Shown here piece after piece: positions 25,812-33,932 of a stretch of 56,900 bases of DNA. The position numbers and the translations under genes are program-made. A model generated the notes under the pieces. That model was not told the origin of the DNA. It worked only from the letters and a program-made list of their open reading frames with translations, and made no database searches. The DNA comes from Dermabacter hominis NBRC 106157. GTDB lineage: Bacteria > Actinomycetota > Actinomycetes > Actinomycetales > Dermabacteraceae. The stretch covers positions 1 through 56,900 of the forward strand of contig NZ_BCSI01000011.1 of assembly GCF_001570785.1 (NCBI RefSeq), written 5' to 3'. Each line of letters begins with the position of its first letter. The first letter of the stretch is position 1.

Positions 25812-26762
25812 ATGTCCCAGAGCTACGGAAAAGGAGCCGATCCGCAGCCGGGCGCGGGCGAGCCGAACTACACGAGTAGTACGGACTCCGTGTGCCCGCG
25901 CCACCCGGATCGGCCCTCTCTTATCCGCTGCCAGCGCTGCGATCGCCCCGCGTGTGTCGAATGTCAGCGCCGGGCCGCCGTCGGCGTCCAATGCGTCGAC
26001 TGTGTGAGCGAGGCCGAACACAGTCAGCGTCAGAGTGCCCCGCGAACCGTTGTGGGAGCCGAGCCCGTGCGCACTCTCCCCGTCGTGACGTACACGATCA
26101 TGGGGCTGTGCGCCGTGATCTTCGCGCTCCAGTTCATCGGGCTTGACCGCACGCTCTCGCAGTGGTTCATGTTCGCGCCGTTCCGCTCGCTCGCGATGCC
26201 GTGGACTTTCCTCACGAGCGGCTTCCTCCACGGGGGAATCGCGCACGTGGGTCTCAACCTGTATGCCCTGTGGGCCGTGGGTCAATTCCTTGAGCGTGCG
26301 CTCGGCCATTGGCGCTATCTTGCGGTGTTCCTCGTGAGCGTGTTCGGCGGGCACACCGCCGTGCTGCTTCTGTCAAGCATCGGCACGGATTCGTGGTTCA
26401 CGGGCACGGTAGGAGCCTCGGGCGGTCTTTTCGGCCTGTTTGGTGCGCTCCTGATCCTCCAACGCCGCCTCGGTGCGGAGAGCACGCAGGTTCTTATCCT
26501 TATCGTGCTCAACTTCGTGATCGGTTTTCTCTACCCGGGTATCTCGTGGCAGGGCCACCTTGGAGGCCTCGTTGTGGGGGCAGCAGCCGTCGGCCTTTTC
26601 TTCGCAACCCGACCCACCGCCGAACCTGGCGCGGATCGCGTTGCAGTCGCGAAAAAATCGGCGCTCATTCACGGCGGCGTGATCGCGGGACTTGTCGTGT
26701 TGCTGATCGCCGCGTGTGCGGTCAAGTGGTGGCTCGCGGCACAGGCGGGCTACCTCGTCTAA
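25812..26762 (+). CDS. rhomboid intramembrane serine protease with N-terminal zinc finger
   Basis: 316 aa. A B-box-like zinc finger (CPRHPDRPSLIRCQRCDRP, then CVECQRRAAVGVQCVDCV; about residues 19-56) precedes six or seven membrane helices. Rhomboid catalytic signs are HVGLNLYALW in helix 2, GASGGLFGLFGALL with the nucleophile Ser near residue 202, and GHLGG with the catalytic His near 248. The enzyme cuts membrane proteins within or next to their membrane helix; the zinc finger is common in actinobacterial members and may help choose partners. It is in an operon with the cyclophilin gene. The ATG at 25812 fits the ORF but its ribosome site is weak. Confidence 0.9.
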   Translation: MSQSYGKGADPQPGAGEPNYTSSTDSVCPRHPDRPSLIRCQRCDRPACVECQRRAAVGVQCVDCVSEAEHSQRQSAPRTVVGAEPVRTLPVVTYTIMGLCAVIFALQFIGLDRTLSQWFMFAPFRSLAMPWTFLTSGFLHGGIAHVGLNLYALWAVGQFLERALGHWRYLAVFLVSVFGGHTAVLLLSSIGTDSWFTGTVGASGGLFGLFGALLILQRRLGAESTQVLILIVLNFVIGFLYPGISWQGHLGGLVVGAAAVGLFFATRPTAEPGADRVAVAKKSALIHGGVIAGLVVLLIAACAVKWWLAAQAGYLV

Positions 26763-26815
26763 CGCCGCTTCGGTCGGGCTGGGTTTCACTCTCGTATAGC
26801 CCCGCCTCAACAGAG

Positions 26816-26836
26816 TTATCCACAACGTTGTCCACG
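26816..26836 (+). promoter_or_regulatory. pair of DnaA-box-like sites
   Basis: TTATCCACA (26816-26824) is an exact classical DnaA box. TTGTCCACG (26828-26836) follows in the same orientation and differs by one base from the actinobacterial TTGTCCACA form. They are 12 bp apart, in the non-coding gap after the rhomboid gene. Two boxes do not make an origin; they could titrate or position DnaA. Confidence 0.5.
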
Positions 26837-26883
26837 GTTGGGGAGAACTACACGGTTGTCATTCACGCGTGAACAGCACGGAT

Positions 26884-26905
26884 GCCCCGCCCAATCGGGC
26901 GGGGC
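26884..26905. terminator. bidirectional hairpin terminator
   Basis: GCCCCGCCC and GGGCGGGGC form a perfect 9-bp stem with a 4-base loop, followed by TTT. It separates the rhomboid operon from the converging SRPBCC gene and can serve both. Confidence 0.75.
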
Positions 26906-26930
26906 TTTCGCGTATGCGGTTTGCGGGTGT

Positions 26931-27368
26931 TTAGAGTGCTCGATACGCCTCGTGTTCGCGCGCAACTTCGGCCTCCGCAGCCGCGACGCGCTCGCTCCAC
27001 GCCTCGCGGAGAGTCTCGAGTGCGTCGTGCGATGGAGCGTTCTCCACATCGAGTTCGAGAACAGTCGCGCCCTCGTCCTCCATGAGGGTCGCTTGCACAA
27101 TGATGCGAGCGCTCACGAGCGGGCTGTCGTACTCGACGCGGATGCGGTGCCCGAGTGCCGAGCCGAGCACCTTGCCGATGATCTGGCGGTTCTTACCGGG
27201 GTTCTTGACGAGGGGGCCGCCCACCATGAGGGGGATCGACGGAAGGCCGAGCCACGCGGGCAGCCACTGCTGGGTCATGCGGTCCCACGCCTCGTCTTGC
27301 GAAAGCGCGAAATGACCGCGTGCGCGGAACGTGTAGTCGGTGCGTGAAAGGGTGCGTGCGTCACTCAT
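26931..27368 (-). CDS. SRPBCC/START-like ligand-binding domain protein
   Basis: 145 aa from the ATG at 27368. Sequence features fit a small helix-grip (SRPBCC, polyketide-cyclase-like) protein: an N-terminal strand RTDYTFRARGHFALSQDEAWDRMT, central beta strands (RIRVEYDSPLVSARIIVQATL) and a long C-terminal helix (HDALETLREAWSERVAAAEAEVAREHEAY). Such proteins bind hydrophobic ligands, but the ligand cannot be told from the sequence. Transcription is probably leaderless: TATTTT lies 6 bases before the ATG. The overlapping longer frame upstream to 27638 has no support. Confidence 0.6.
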   Translation of the reverse strand: MSDARTLSRTDYTFRARGHFALSQDEAWDRMTQQWLPAWLGLPSIPLMVGGPLVKNPGKNRQIIGKVLGSALGHRIRVEYDSPLVSARIIVQATLMEDEGATVLELDVENAPSHDALETLREAWSERVAAAEAEVAREHEAYRAL

Positions 27369-27374
27369 GCCTCC

Positions 27375-27380
27375 AAAATA
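27375..27380 (-). promoter_or_regulatory. leaderless -10 box of the SRPBCC gene
   Basis: Minus-strand TATTTT, then GGAGGC, then ATG. The GGAGG could also act as a ribosome site, but it is very close to the ATG. Confidence 0.45.
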
Positions 27381-27385
27381 GGAAG

Positions 27386-27415
27386 GCCCGCGCCCCCGGG
27401 GAAGAGGGCGCGGGC
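27386..27415 (-). terminator. terminator of the aldo/keto reductase genes
   Basis: GCCCGCGCCC and GGGCGCGGGC pair perfectly over 10 bp around a 10-base loop, about 70 bp past the reductase stop codon on the minus strand. Confidence 0.7.
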
Positions 27416-27483
27416 AGGTTCCGCACAGTGTTCGTGAACTTGTTACCTTCCGCTTGGCGGAACGAAACTTCACCGCCGACGGT

Positions 27484-28323
27484 TTACTTAAAATCCGCCG
27501 TGGCCGGATCCGGGCCGCCGCGGCCGTCGGCGCGCGAGAGGGCGTTGATCTTCTCGATCTCCTCACCGCTGAGCGTGAGGCCAAGCGACTCCCAGTTCTC
27601 GGCGATGCGCGAAGGCGTGACCGACTTCGGGATCGCAATGGTGCCGAGCTGGCGGTGCCACGCGAGGATGACCTGGGCGATGCTCGCGTCGTGAGCCTTC
27701 GCGATGGCCTCGAGCGCCGGATCGCTCAGAACGTCTCCGCCCTGGCCAAGCGGCCCCCACGCCTCGGTTGCTACGCCGTACTTGGTGTTGGTGACACGCA
27801 GCTCGGCCTGGTTGAAGTAGGGGTGAAGCTCGATCTGATTGAGGACGGGCGTCACGCCACTCGTCTCAATGAGATCCTCGAGGTTTTCCGCCGGGAAGTT
27901 GGAGACACCGATCGAGGTGATGCGGCCTTGCTTCTGAAGTTCGATGAAGGCCTTCCACGTGTCGTTGTAGAGGCCGAAGCTCGGGCACGCCCAGTGGATG
28001 AGGTAGAGATCGAGCACGTCGAGGCCGAGCTTGCCCATCGACTCGTCGAAGGCACGCATTGTCTCGTCGTAGCCCTGGTTCGCGTTCCACAGCTTCGTCG
28101 TGATGAAAAGGTCCTTCGGGTCGACGCCCGCGGCATCGATGCCCTGGCGCACCCCCTCCTCGTTGCCGTAGACGGCGGCGGTGTCGATGTGGCGGTAGCC
28201 GGTCTCGATTGCGGCCTTGACGGCGGCGGCGGTTTCATCGTTCGGAACCTTGAACACGCCGAAGCCGAGCTGCGGGATCGTCTTCCCGTCGTTCAGGGTT
28301 GTGAGTGGGCTTTCGTAGGCCAT
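27484..28323 (-). CDS. aldo/keto reductase (AKR) 1
   Basis: 279 aa from the ATG at 28323 with GGAGA 7 bases before it. NADPH-dependent carbonyl reductase of the AKR5-like group (2,5-diketo-gluconate-reductase-like). The catalytic tetrad is visible: Asp in HIDTA (about 45), Tyr in AVYGNEE (about 50), Lys in FITTKLW (about 75) and His in YLIHWA (about 109). The NADPH 2'-phosphate site IPKSVTPSRIAENW is near residue 233. It is about 55% identical by eye to the next gene upstream; the two are 55 bp apart on the same strand and look like a tandem duplication. The real substrate is unknown, and aldehyde detoxification is a common role. Confidence 0.9.
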   Translation of the reverse strand: MAYESPLTTLNDGKTIPQLGFGVFKVPNDETAAAVKAAIETGYRHIDTAAVYGNEEGVRQGIDAAGVDPKDLFITTKLWNANQGYDETMRAFDESMGKLGLDVLDLYLIHWACPSFGLYNDTWKAFIELQKQGRITSIGVSNFPAENLEDLIETSGVTPVLNQIELHPYFNQAELRVTNTKYGVATEAWGPLGQGGDVLSDPALEAIAKAHDASIAQVILAWHRQLGTIAIPKSVTPSRIAENWESLGLTLSGEEIEKINALSRADGRGGPDPATADFK

Positions 28324-28378
28324 TGTTGTCTCCTTACGGTTGGCGGTCACGGACTGTCGGGGCTGCGGTGCGTGGTGC

Positions 28379-29254
28379 CTAGCCTTGGTAGCCAGCTCCT
28401 CGCTCCATGGTTTCTGGGTCGAAGCCGGTGCGCCCGGCCTCGCCGCGGTCGAGGGCCGCGATTGCCGCGAGGTCCTCGGGCGTGAGGCGCACATTGAGCG
28501 CGCCGAAGTTCTCGCGGATTCGGCTCGGCGTCACCGATTTCGGGATCGCGATCGTGCCGAGCGCGAGGTGCCACGCGAGCACGACCTGCGCGGGGGTTGC
28601 CTCGAGGCGCTTGGCGATCTCGCGGATGATCGGTTCGTCGAAGAGGCCCTTGCCGCGATGAAGGGGCGCCCAGGCCTGGCTTAGCACGCCGCGCTCGCGA
28701 TTGGCTTCGCGCAGGTCGTTTTGCGCGAAATAGGGGTTGAGCTCGATCTGGTTCAGCACGGGCACAACCCCCGTCGCCTCCGTCAGCTCGTCGATGCGCT
28801 GTGCCGGGAAGTTCGCGACGCCGATCGAGGTCACGAGGCCCTCCTCGCGGAGCCTGATGAGTTCCTCCCAGGTGTCGACCGCGAGGCCGTTCATGGGCAT
28901 GGGCCAGTGGATGAGGTAGAGGTCGACGTAGTCGAGGCCGAGCCGTTCGAGGCTCTCTTCACATGCGCGGCGCGTCTTCTCGCGCCCGTGATCGTCGTTC
29001 CACACCTTCGTCGTGACGAACACGCTCGAGCGCTCCAGGCCCGAGTTTCGCACGGCGCGCCCCACGCCCTCTTCGTTGTCGTAGAGCTTCGCGGTGTCGA
29101 TGTGCCGGTAGCCGGCCTCAAACGCACACTTGATCGCGGCCTCCACCTCATCGTTCGGAGTCTTGTACACCCCGAAGCCGAGTTGGGGGATCTTCTTGCC
29201 GTCATTGAGGGTGAGCAGCGGGCTTGTCGACGCGAACTCGCTCGTAGAGGTCAT
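28379..29254 (-). CDS. aldo/keto reductase (AKR) 2
   Basis: 291-aa paralogue of the reductase just downstream. It starts MTSTSEFASTSPLLTLNDGKKIPQLGFG. Tetrad residues: Asp in HIDTA, Tyr in KLYDNEE, Lys in VTTKVW and His in YLIHWP. The coenzyme site reads IPKSVTPSRIRENFG. A TAGGCT box (minus strand, 29283-29288) lies about 30 bp upstream and AGGAAGAAGGA gives a ribosome site, so this gene leads a two-gene operon ended by the hairpin at 27386-27415. Substrate unknown. Confidence 0.9.
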   Translation of the reverse strand: MTSTSEFASTSPLLTLNDGKKIPQLGFGVYKTPNDEVEAAIKCAFEAGYRHIDTAKLYDNEEGVGRAVRNSGLERSSVFVTTKVWNDDHGREKTRRACEESLERLGLDYVDLYLIHWPMPMNGLAVDTWEELIRLREEGLVTSIGVANFPAQRIDELTEATGVVPVLNQIELNPYFAQNDLREANRERGVLSQAWAPLHRGKGLFDEPIIREIAKRLEATPAQVVLAWHLALGTIAIPKSVTPSRIRENFGALNVRLTPEDLAAIAALDRGEAGRTGFDPETMERGAGYQG

Positions 29255-29340
29255 CGAATCCTTCTTCCTAAAGCCTCACACAAGCCTATAAATCTCCATC
29301 GGGCGGTCCCTGAATCATCGGGATCGGGAAGGGTCGCCCG

Positions 29341-29346
29341 TACAAT
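29341..29346 (+). promoter_or_regulatory. leaderless -10 box of the membrane-protein gene
   Basis: TACAAT is followed by 7 bases and the ATG at 29354. It is one of the best -10 boxes in the window. Confidence 0.55.
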
Positions 29347-29353
29347 GAGCGGC

Positions 29354-30958
29354 ATGGAGGCTTACGGGGGGCGCGCACGCGCTGAGGCGAGGCGACCGTC
29401 GCAACCGCTCGTTCTCCCGGAGAAACCGCGCGTCGTGCCCCGCCCGCCGCATACGAAACGCACCCGGTTCGCGAAGTGGAAGCGGCCCGTTCCGCTCACG
29501 TATCCCGAATATGATCACGCGGCCGGCCATAGCCACGACCGCCCGCGCCTCGAGGTCTACCCTCGGCTTGACGCCCTATTCGTGCTGCTCGCGACCGTTC
29601 TCTCGCTCGTGCTTGCCTACGTATTTCTGCGGCAGGGCCTCACGACCAACCCGAGGCGCCTCGTCAACCTTCTCGTGTTTTGGCTCGTGTTCACCTACGT
29701 CGCTCTCCCGCGCATTCACCAGGCGCTCACCGCCGTGTACGTTCCCGACTACTTCATGGGGCGCACGCGCACGGCCGACGGGCTGCTTGGCGACCCCGTG
29801 AACCTCGCGTTCGAGGGATCGGCGGAGGATATCCACGTCGCGATGCGCAAGGCCGGATGGGTTCTCGCGGAGGAGAACACGCTGCACAGCGCGAGGCGCA
29901 CGGTGATCTCGTTTCTTCTTCGACGCTCCTACCCGCAAGCCCCGGTGAGTTCGCTGTTCCTCTTTGGCCGACGGCACGAGTTCGCCTACCAGCAGGAGGT
30001 GGGCGGCACGACGCTCAGGCGCCACCACATCCGGTTCTGGCGAGTGCCGCACAAATGGGTCATGCCGGGCGGGCATCGCGTCACGTGGCTCGCCGCCGCG
30101 ACGTACGACCGGGGCGTGGGCCTCTCGCGGTTCACGTTCCAGATCACGCACAAGATCGACGAAAACACGGACGTCGAACGCAACTACGTCGTCGACACTC
30201 TGTTGCACGCCGACCACGCGATCCCCGTGGGCGTTATCAAGGATTATTCGACCTCCTACCACCACAGGAACGGCGGCGGGGATCCGCTTCGCACGGACGG
30301 CCATTTGCCCGTCGTTGACGTGACGGGCGCCGAGGCTCGCTCGACCGGGTCCACCGCGGTGATCCAGCCACGCAACCGTGCCACGGGCATCTTCTACCTG
30401 CGTGGGCGCTCGCTGCGCCCGCGCGAACTCATGCAGTCGCTCGAGCGCGAATGGTACGGCGCCCGCGCGGATTTCCTGCAGGCCATCCGCAACGTCGGCG
30501 ATCACCACCTGCCGCCCCCATCGATCGGTTTCGTTGGGCTCATGATCGCGTTTGAAGTGGCAGCGGTGGTGGCCCTGTGGGGGCTCGTGTGGGCACGGGG
30601 AGCAGGGGCCGCACAGGCCGACGGCATCGTGCGCGCCCTCGGCTTCGATCAGCTCGGCGAAGCCCCGCTTCTGCCTTTCACCGCGCTCGTTGCGGGGCAG
30701 ATCCTGCTGTTCCTGTTCATGCTTGGCCGCAACAGGTGGGCGAGGCTCGGCCTCATGGCGCTTCTCGCCTTCGACTCGCTTGCGCGCATTAGCGTCGCCG
30801 CGCTCGAGCCCGCGGGAGCGGCGAGTGCCACCGAGCTGCTCGGCGTTGGGCTGAGCACCCTCGCGCTTCTCACGCTCACCTCGGACGCGGCACGCATCTG
30901 GGTGCATACCGACCGCATCGCGTACTACGCGAAGCGCGAGGAGGGCGCCGCCGAGTAG
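29354..30958 (+). CDS. unknown polytopic membrane protein
   Basis: 534 aa from the ATG at 29354; a longer frame running back to 28721 is only a shadow of the reductase gene. After a basic, Pro-rich N-terminus (about 75 residues) come two membrane helices (LDALFVLLATVLSLVLAYVFL and LVNLLVFWLVFTYVALP, about 76-125). A large soluble part of about 250 residues follows, rich in beta-like segments (HLPVVDVTGAEA, GIFYLRGRSLRPRELM), then four helices near the C-terminus (from SIGFVGLMIAFEVAAVVALWG). I recognise no family or catalytic motif. It is monocistronic and converges on nhaA with a 23-bp gap. A cell-envelope role is plausible from the topology only. Confidence 0.7.
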   Translation: MEAYGGRARAEARRPSQPLVLPEKPRVVPRPPHTKRTRFAKWKRPVPLTYPEYDHAAGHSHDRPRLEVYPRLDALFVLLATVLSLVLAYVFLRQGLTTNPRRLVNLLVFWLVFTYVALPRIHQALTAVYVPDYFMGRTRTADGLLGDPVNLAFEGSAEDIHVAMRKAGWVLAEENTLHSARRTVISFLLRRSYPQAPVSSLFLFGRRHEFAYQQEVGGTTLRRHHIRFWRVPHKWVMPGGHRVTWLAAATYDRGVGLSRFTFQITHKIDENTDVERNYVVDTLLHADHAIPVGVIKDYSTSYHHRNGGGDPLRTDGHLPVVDVTGAEARSTGSTAVIQPRNRATGIFYLRGRSLRPRELMQSLEREWYGARADFLQAIRNVGDHHLPPPSIGFVGLMIAFEVAAVVALWGLVWARGAGAAQADGIVRALGFDQLGEAPLLPFTALVAGQILLFLFMLGRNRWARLGLMALLAFDSLARISVAALEPAGAASATELLGVGLSTLALLTLTSDAARIWVHTDRIAYYAKREEGAAE

Positions 30959-30981
30959 AGGCGGCGGCCCCGTGCACGCGG

Positions 30982-32325
30982 CTACTTCGTGCGCGAGGAA
31001 TCGTCAGCAAACACGTCGGGGATGCCGTCGCGGTTCGCATCGACCTTCTCGCGCTCGGCGATTTTCGCGTAGCGGGCGTTTCGCGGCGTGAGGATAGCGG
31101 CGCCCACGATCGCGGCGAGCACCGAGGCGGTGAGCACGCCGACCTTTGCCCAATCGTGTGCGGGGTTGGCGACGTCGAAGCTGAGCTCGGCCACGAGGAG
31201 TGACACGGTGAAGCCGATGCCGGCGAGCGCCGCGACACCCGTGAGGTCGATCCACTTGATGTCGGGGTCGAGGTTTGCGCCTCGGATTCGTGTCACGATG
31301 AACGTTGTTCCCACGATGCCGAGCATCTTTCCTGCGACGAGACCGACGATGATCCCGAGCGCAACGCTTGAGGTCCACGCCTCGGCGAGCCCGCTGAGGC
31401 CGCCGACGGCGACGCCCGCGCTAAAGAATGCAAAGATCGGCACGGCGATGCCCGAGGAGAGCGGGCGGAAACGGTGCTCGAACGTTTCGGCAAGCGAGTA
31501 GCGCTCGCCGTACTTCGAAAGCGGATTCACCGGGATCATGAAGGCGAGGGCCACCCCGGCGATTGTCGCGTGGATGCCGGAGTTGTAGAAGAGCGCCCAC
31601 ACGATGAGGCCGAGCGGGAGAAGAACGAACCACGCGGCGCTGTAGTGCTTTTTAAAGAGTGCCTCGGCCTTGTTGGCGACCAGCCAGTAGAGCGCGAGGG
31701 GGATGAGCGCGAAGGCAAGGTAGTGGAGCTTGAGGTCGCTCGAGTAGAACACGGCGATGATCGTGATGGCGATCAGGTCATCGACGATTGCGAGGGTCAG
31801 GAGGAAGGTGCGCAGCGCCGCGGGGAGCTTCGAGCCGACGATTGCGAGGACCGCGACGGCGAAGGCAATGTCGGTTGCGGCGGGAATCGCCCAGCCACCG
31901 AGTGTCTCGGGGTTTGCCGCATTGATGGCCGAGTAGAGAAGGGCCGGTAGCGCGACGCCACCCGCAGCGGCCGCGACGGGCACGAACGCGCGGCGGGGAT
32001 CACGCAGGTCTCCCTTCGTGAGCTCCATCTTGAGTTCGAGGCCCACGAGGAAGAAGAAAATCGCGAGGAGCCCGTCGGCCGCCCAGTGTGCGAGGGAGAG
32101 GTCGAGGTCCAGCCAGCTTGTCGAAAAACCGACGTGCATGTCGCGCAGGGCGAAGTAGGCGTCGGCGGCAGGGGAGTTGGCGAGGAGGAGCGCGAGGATG
32201 GTCGCTCCGACGAGGATGAGGCCACCGGTGGTCTCGGTCGTGAGAATTTTTTCGATGCGGGTCAGTTCGCGATAGGTGCCGCGGGCGAGAATCGCGTCGG
32301 TGCGGCTCTTGTGCTTGCTCGTCAT
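30982..32325 (-). CDS. nhaA: Na+/H+ antiporter NhaA, copy 1
   Basis: 447 aa from the ATG at 32325 (AAGGA before it). Electrogenic sodium/proton exchanger in the cytoplasmic membrane. About twelve helices are present. Typical NhaA blocks: VFFFLVGLEL-like FFFLVGLELKMELTKG (about 88), GGWAIPAATDIAFAVAVLAIVGSKLP (about 143-168, with the ion-binding Asp of the TDIAF motif) and LTLAIVDDLIAITIIAVFY (about 175-193, the paired Asp). An odd C-terminal cytoplasmic tail ends DANRDGIPDVFADDSS, a pattern like Ca-binding TSP3/dockerin loops, and is shared with the second copy. The genes are tandem paralogues, separated by a terminator. Confidence 0.92.
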   Translation of the reverse strand: MTSKHKSRTDAILARGTYRELTRIEKILTTETTGGLILVGATILALLLANSPAADAYFALRDMHVGFSTSWLDLDLSLAHWAADGLLAIFFFLVGLELKMELTKGDLRDPRRAFVPVAAAAGGVALPALLYSAINAANPETLGGWAIPAATDIAFAVAVLAIVGSKLPAALRTFLLTLAIVDDLIAITIIAVFYSSDLKLHYLAFALIPLALYWLVANKAEALFKKHYSAAWFVLLPLGLIVWALFYNSGIHATIAGVALAFMIPVNPLSKYGERYSLAETFEHRFRPLSSGIAVPIFAFFSAGVAVGGLSGLAEAWTSSVALGIIVGLVAGKMLGIVGTTFIVTRIRGANLDPDIKWIDLTGVAALAGIGFTVSLLVAELSFDVANPAHDWAKVGVLTASVLAAIVGAAILTPRNARYAKIAEREKVDANRDGIPDVFADDSSRTK

Positions 32326-32435
32326 GGGAGTCCTTGGGGCTCGGCGGGCATTGTCAACGAGCGAAGCATCCGGGGCCTCGCCCGTGCCGACCAGACTTCC
32401 CGGCACACCAGCCACCCACACTACAGGCTGAGGTG

Positions 32436-32473
32436 CGAATGGGGCCCGGGTCGTGTGACCCGAGCCCCATTCG
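32436..32473 (-). terminator. strong terminator after nhaA copy 2
   Basis: CGAATGGGGC and GCCCCATTCG pair perfectly over 10 bp, and inside them CCGGGTC/GACCCGA adds a second stem with a 4-base loop. It lies 20 bp past the stop of the upstream nhaA on the minus strand. Confidence 0.85.
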
Positions 32474-32493
32474 TGCGGGCGATATGCGAAGCC

Positions 32494-33876
32494 CTATGGC
32501 TGCGACGTGCGCGAGGTGTCGTCGGAGAACACGTCGGGAATGCCGTCCTGGTTCTCGTCCCGCGATTCGAGTTCGGCGATCTTCTTGTAGTGGTTGTTGC
32601 GGGGGATAAGAAGAATCGAGCCGACGATTGCGGCGAGGAGCGAAGCGGTCAGCACCCCGACCTTCGCGTCTTCCACGAGCGGGCTCGACGGATCGAAGCT
32701 CAGCTCAGCAACGAGAAGCGACACGGTGAAGCCGATGCCCGCGATTGCCGACATACCGATGAGGTCGATCCACTTGATCTCGTCGTCCAGGTTCGCCTTC
32801 GTCAGCTTCGTGACGAGGAAGGTCGTGCCCGTAATGCCGAGCATCTTGCCGCACACGAGGCCCACGATGACGCCGAGGGCGACGGTCGTGGTCCAGGCGT
32901 CGAGAAGGCCGCTCAAGCCGCCCACGGCGACGCCTGCGCTGAAGAAGGCGAACACGGGAACGGCGACGCCGGTCGAGAACGGGCGAAGCCTGTGCTCGAG
33001 GGTTTCGGCGAGCGAATGCTGGCTGCCGTAGGCGCTGCGGGCATGGACGGGCACGCAGAACGCGAGGACGACGCCCGCGATGGTGGCGTGCACGCCCGAG
33101 TTGTAGAACAGGATCCACGTGATGATTGCGAGCGGGAAGAGGATGATCCAGGCCGCCGAGTAGTGCTTCTTGAACAGCCACTCAGCCTTGTAGGCGACGA
33201 GCGCGTAGATCGCGATGACGGGGATTGCCGCGAGGAGGTACACGAACTTCGTTTCCTCCGCGTAGAAGATCGCGATGATGAGGATGGCGATGAGGTCGTC
33301 GACAACGGCGAGGGTGAGGAGGAAGGTGCGCAGGGCGGCGGGAAGCTTCGAGCCGATCAGGGTGAGCACCGCAACGGCGAACGCAATGTCGGTCGCGGCG
33401 GGAATCGCCCATCCGTGGTGGGAAGCTTCGGGACCACCGAGGTTCACGAGCGTGTAGATGATGGCGGGCACCGCGACGCCACCGGCCGCGGCGAGCATCG
33501 GCACGAGGGCAAGCTTCGGGTCGCGCAGGTCGCCACGCACGAACTCGTGCTTGAGCTCGAGGCCCACGAGGAAGAAGAACACGGCGAGGAGACCGTCGGC
33601 TGCCCAGTGTGCAACCGAGAGGTTGAGGTTCAGCCAACCGAGGTCGAAGCCGAAGTGGGTATCGCGGATGGTGAAGTAGAGGTCCGCGAGCGGGGAGTTC
33701 GCGCAGATGAGCGCGAGGATCGTCGCGATGACGAGAGCAATGCCGCCCGCCGATTCCTTCGTGAGGATTTCTTCGACGCGGCTGTATTCGCGGAAGGTTC
33801 CCTGCTCAAGGATTTTTCGTGGGGTGCCCGGCTTGGGCGCGGGCAGGTCTTGTTTCGACGCCGGCTTGCTGTTCAC
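32494..33876 (-). CDS. nhaA: Na+/H+ antiporter NhaA, copy 2
   Basis: 460 aa from the GTG at 33876 (AGAAAGG 7 bases before; the longer frame to 33981 is not supported). It has the same layout as copy 1: FFFLVGLELKHEFVRG, HHGWAIPAATDIAFAVAVLTLIGSKLP and LTLAVVDDLIAILIIAIFY with the ion-binding Asp residues intact. The tail reads RDENQDGIPDVFSDDTS, again a DxNxDGxPD-type loop. The paralogues are about 60% alike by eye, so the duplication is not recent. They may differ in pH range or ion preference; nothing in the sequence decides this. Transcribed alone, ending in the hairpin at 32436-32473. Confidence 0.92.
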   Translation of the reverse strand: MNSKPASKQDLPAPKPGTPRKILEQGTFREYSRVEEILTKESAGGIALVIATILALICANSPLADLYFTIRDTHFGFDLGWLNLNLSVAHWAADGLLAVFFFLVGLELKHEFVRGDLRDPKLALVPMLAAAGGVAVPAIIYTLVNLGGPEASHHGWAIPAATDIAFAVAVLTLIGSKLPAALRTFLLTLAVVDDLIAILIIAIFYAEETKFVYLLAAIPVIAIYALVAYKAEWLFKKHYSAAWIILFPLAIITWILFYNSGVHATIAGVVLAFCVPVHARSAYGSQHSLAETLEHRLRPFSTGVAVPVFAFFSAGVAVGGLSGLLDAWTTTVALGVIVGLVCGKMLGITGTTFLVTKLTKANLDDEIKWIDLIGMSAIAGIGFTVSLLVAELSFDPSSPLVEDAKVGVLTASLLAAIVGSILLIPRNNHYKKIAELESRDENQDGIPDVFSDDTSRTSQP

Positions 33877-33932
33877 TGCGTGCCTTTCTGATTGGTCGAT
33901 TGTGGTGAAGTGGGGTCCTCGCGACGCTTGAG

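Noticed and set aside
28721-29353. long N-terminal extension of the membrane-protein gene
   Set aside because: The extension lies antisense to the reductase gene; TACAAT 7 bases before the ATG at 29354 marks the real start.
32086-33891. 601-codon open frame on the plus strand opposite nhaA copy 2
   Set aside because: Highly charged Glu/Arg/Asp/His-rich translation typical of an antisense shadow of a membrane-protein gene.
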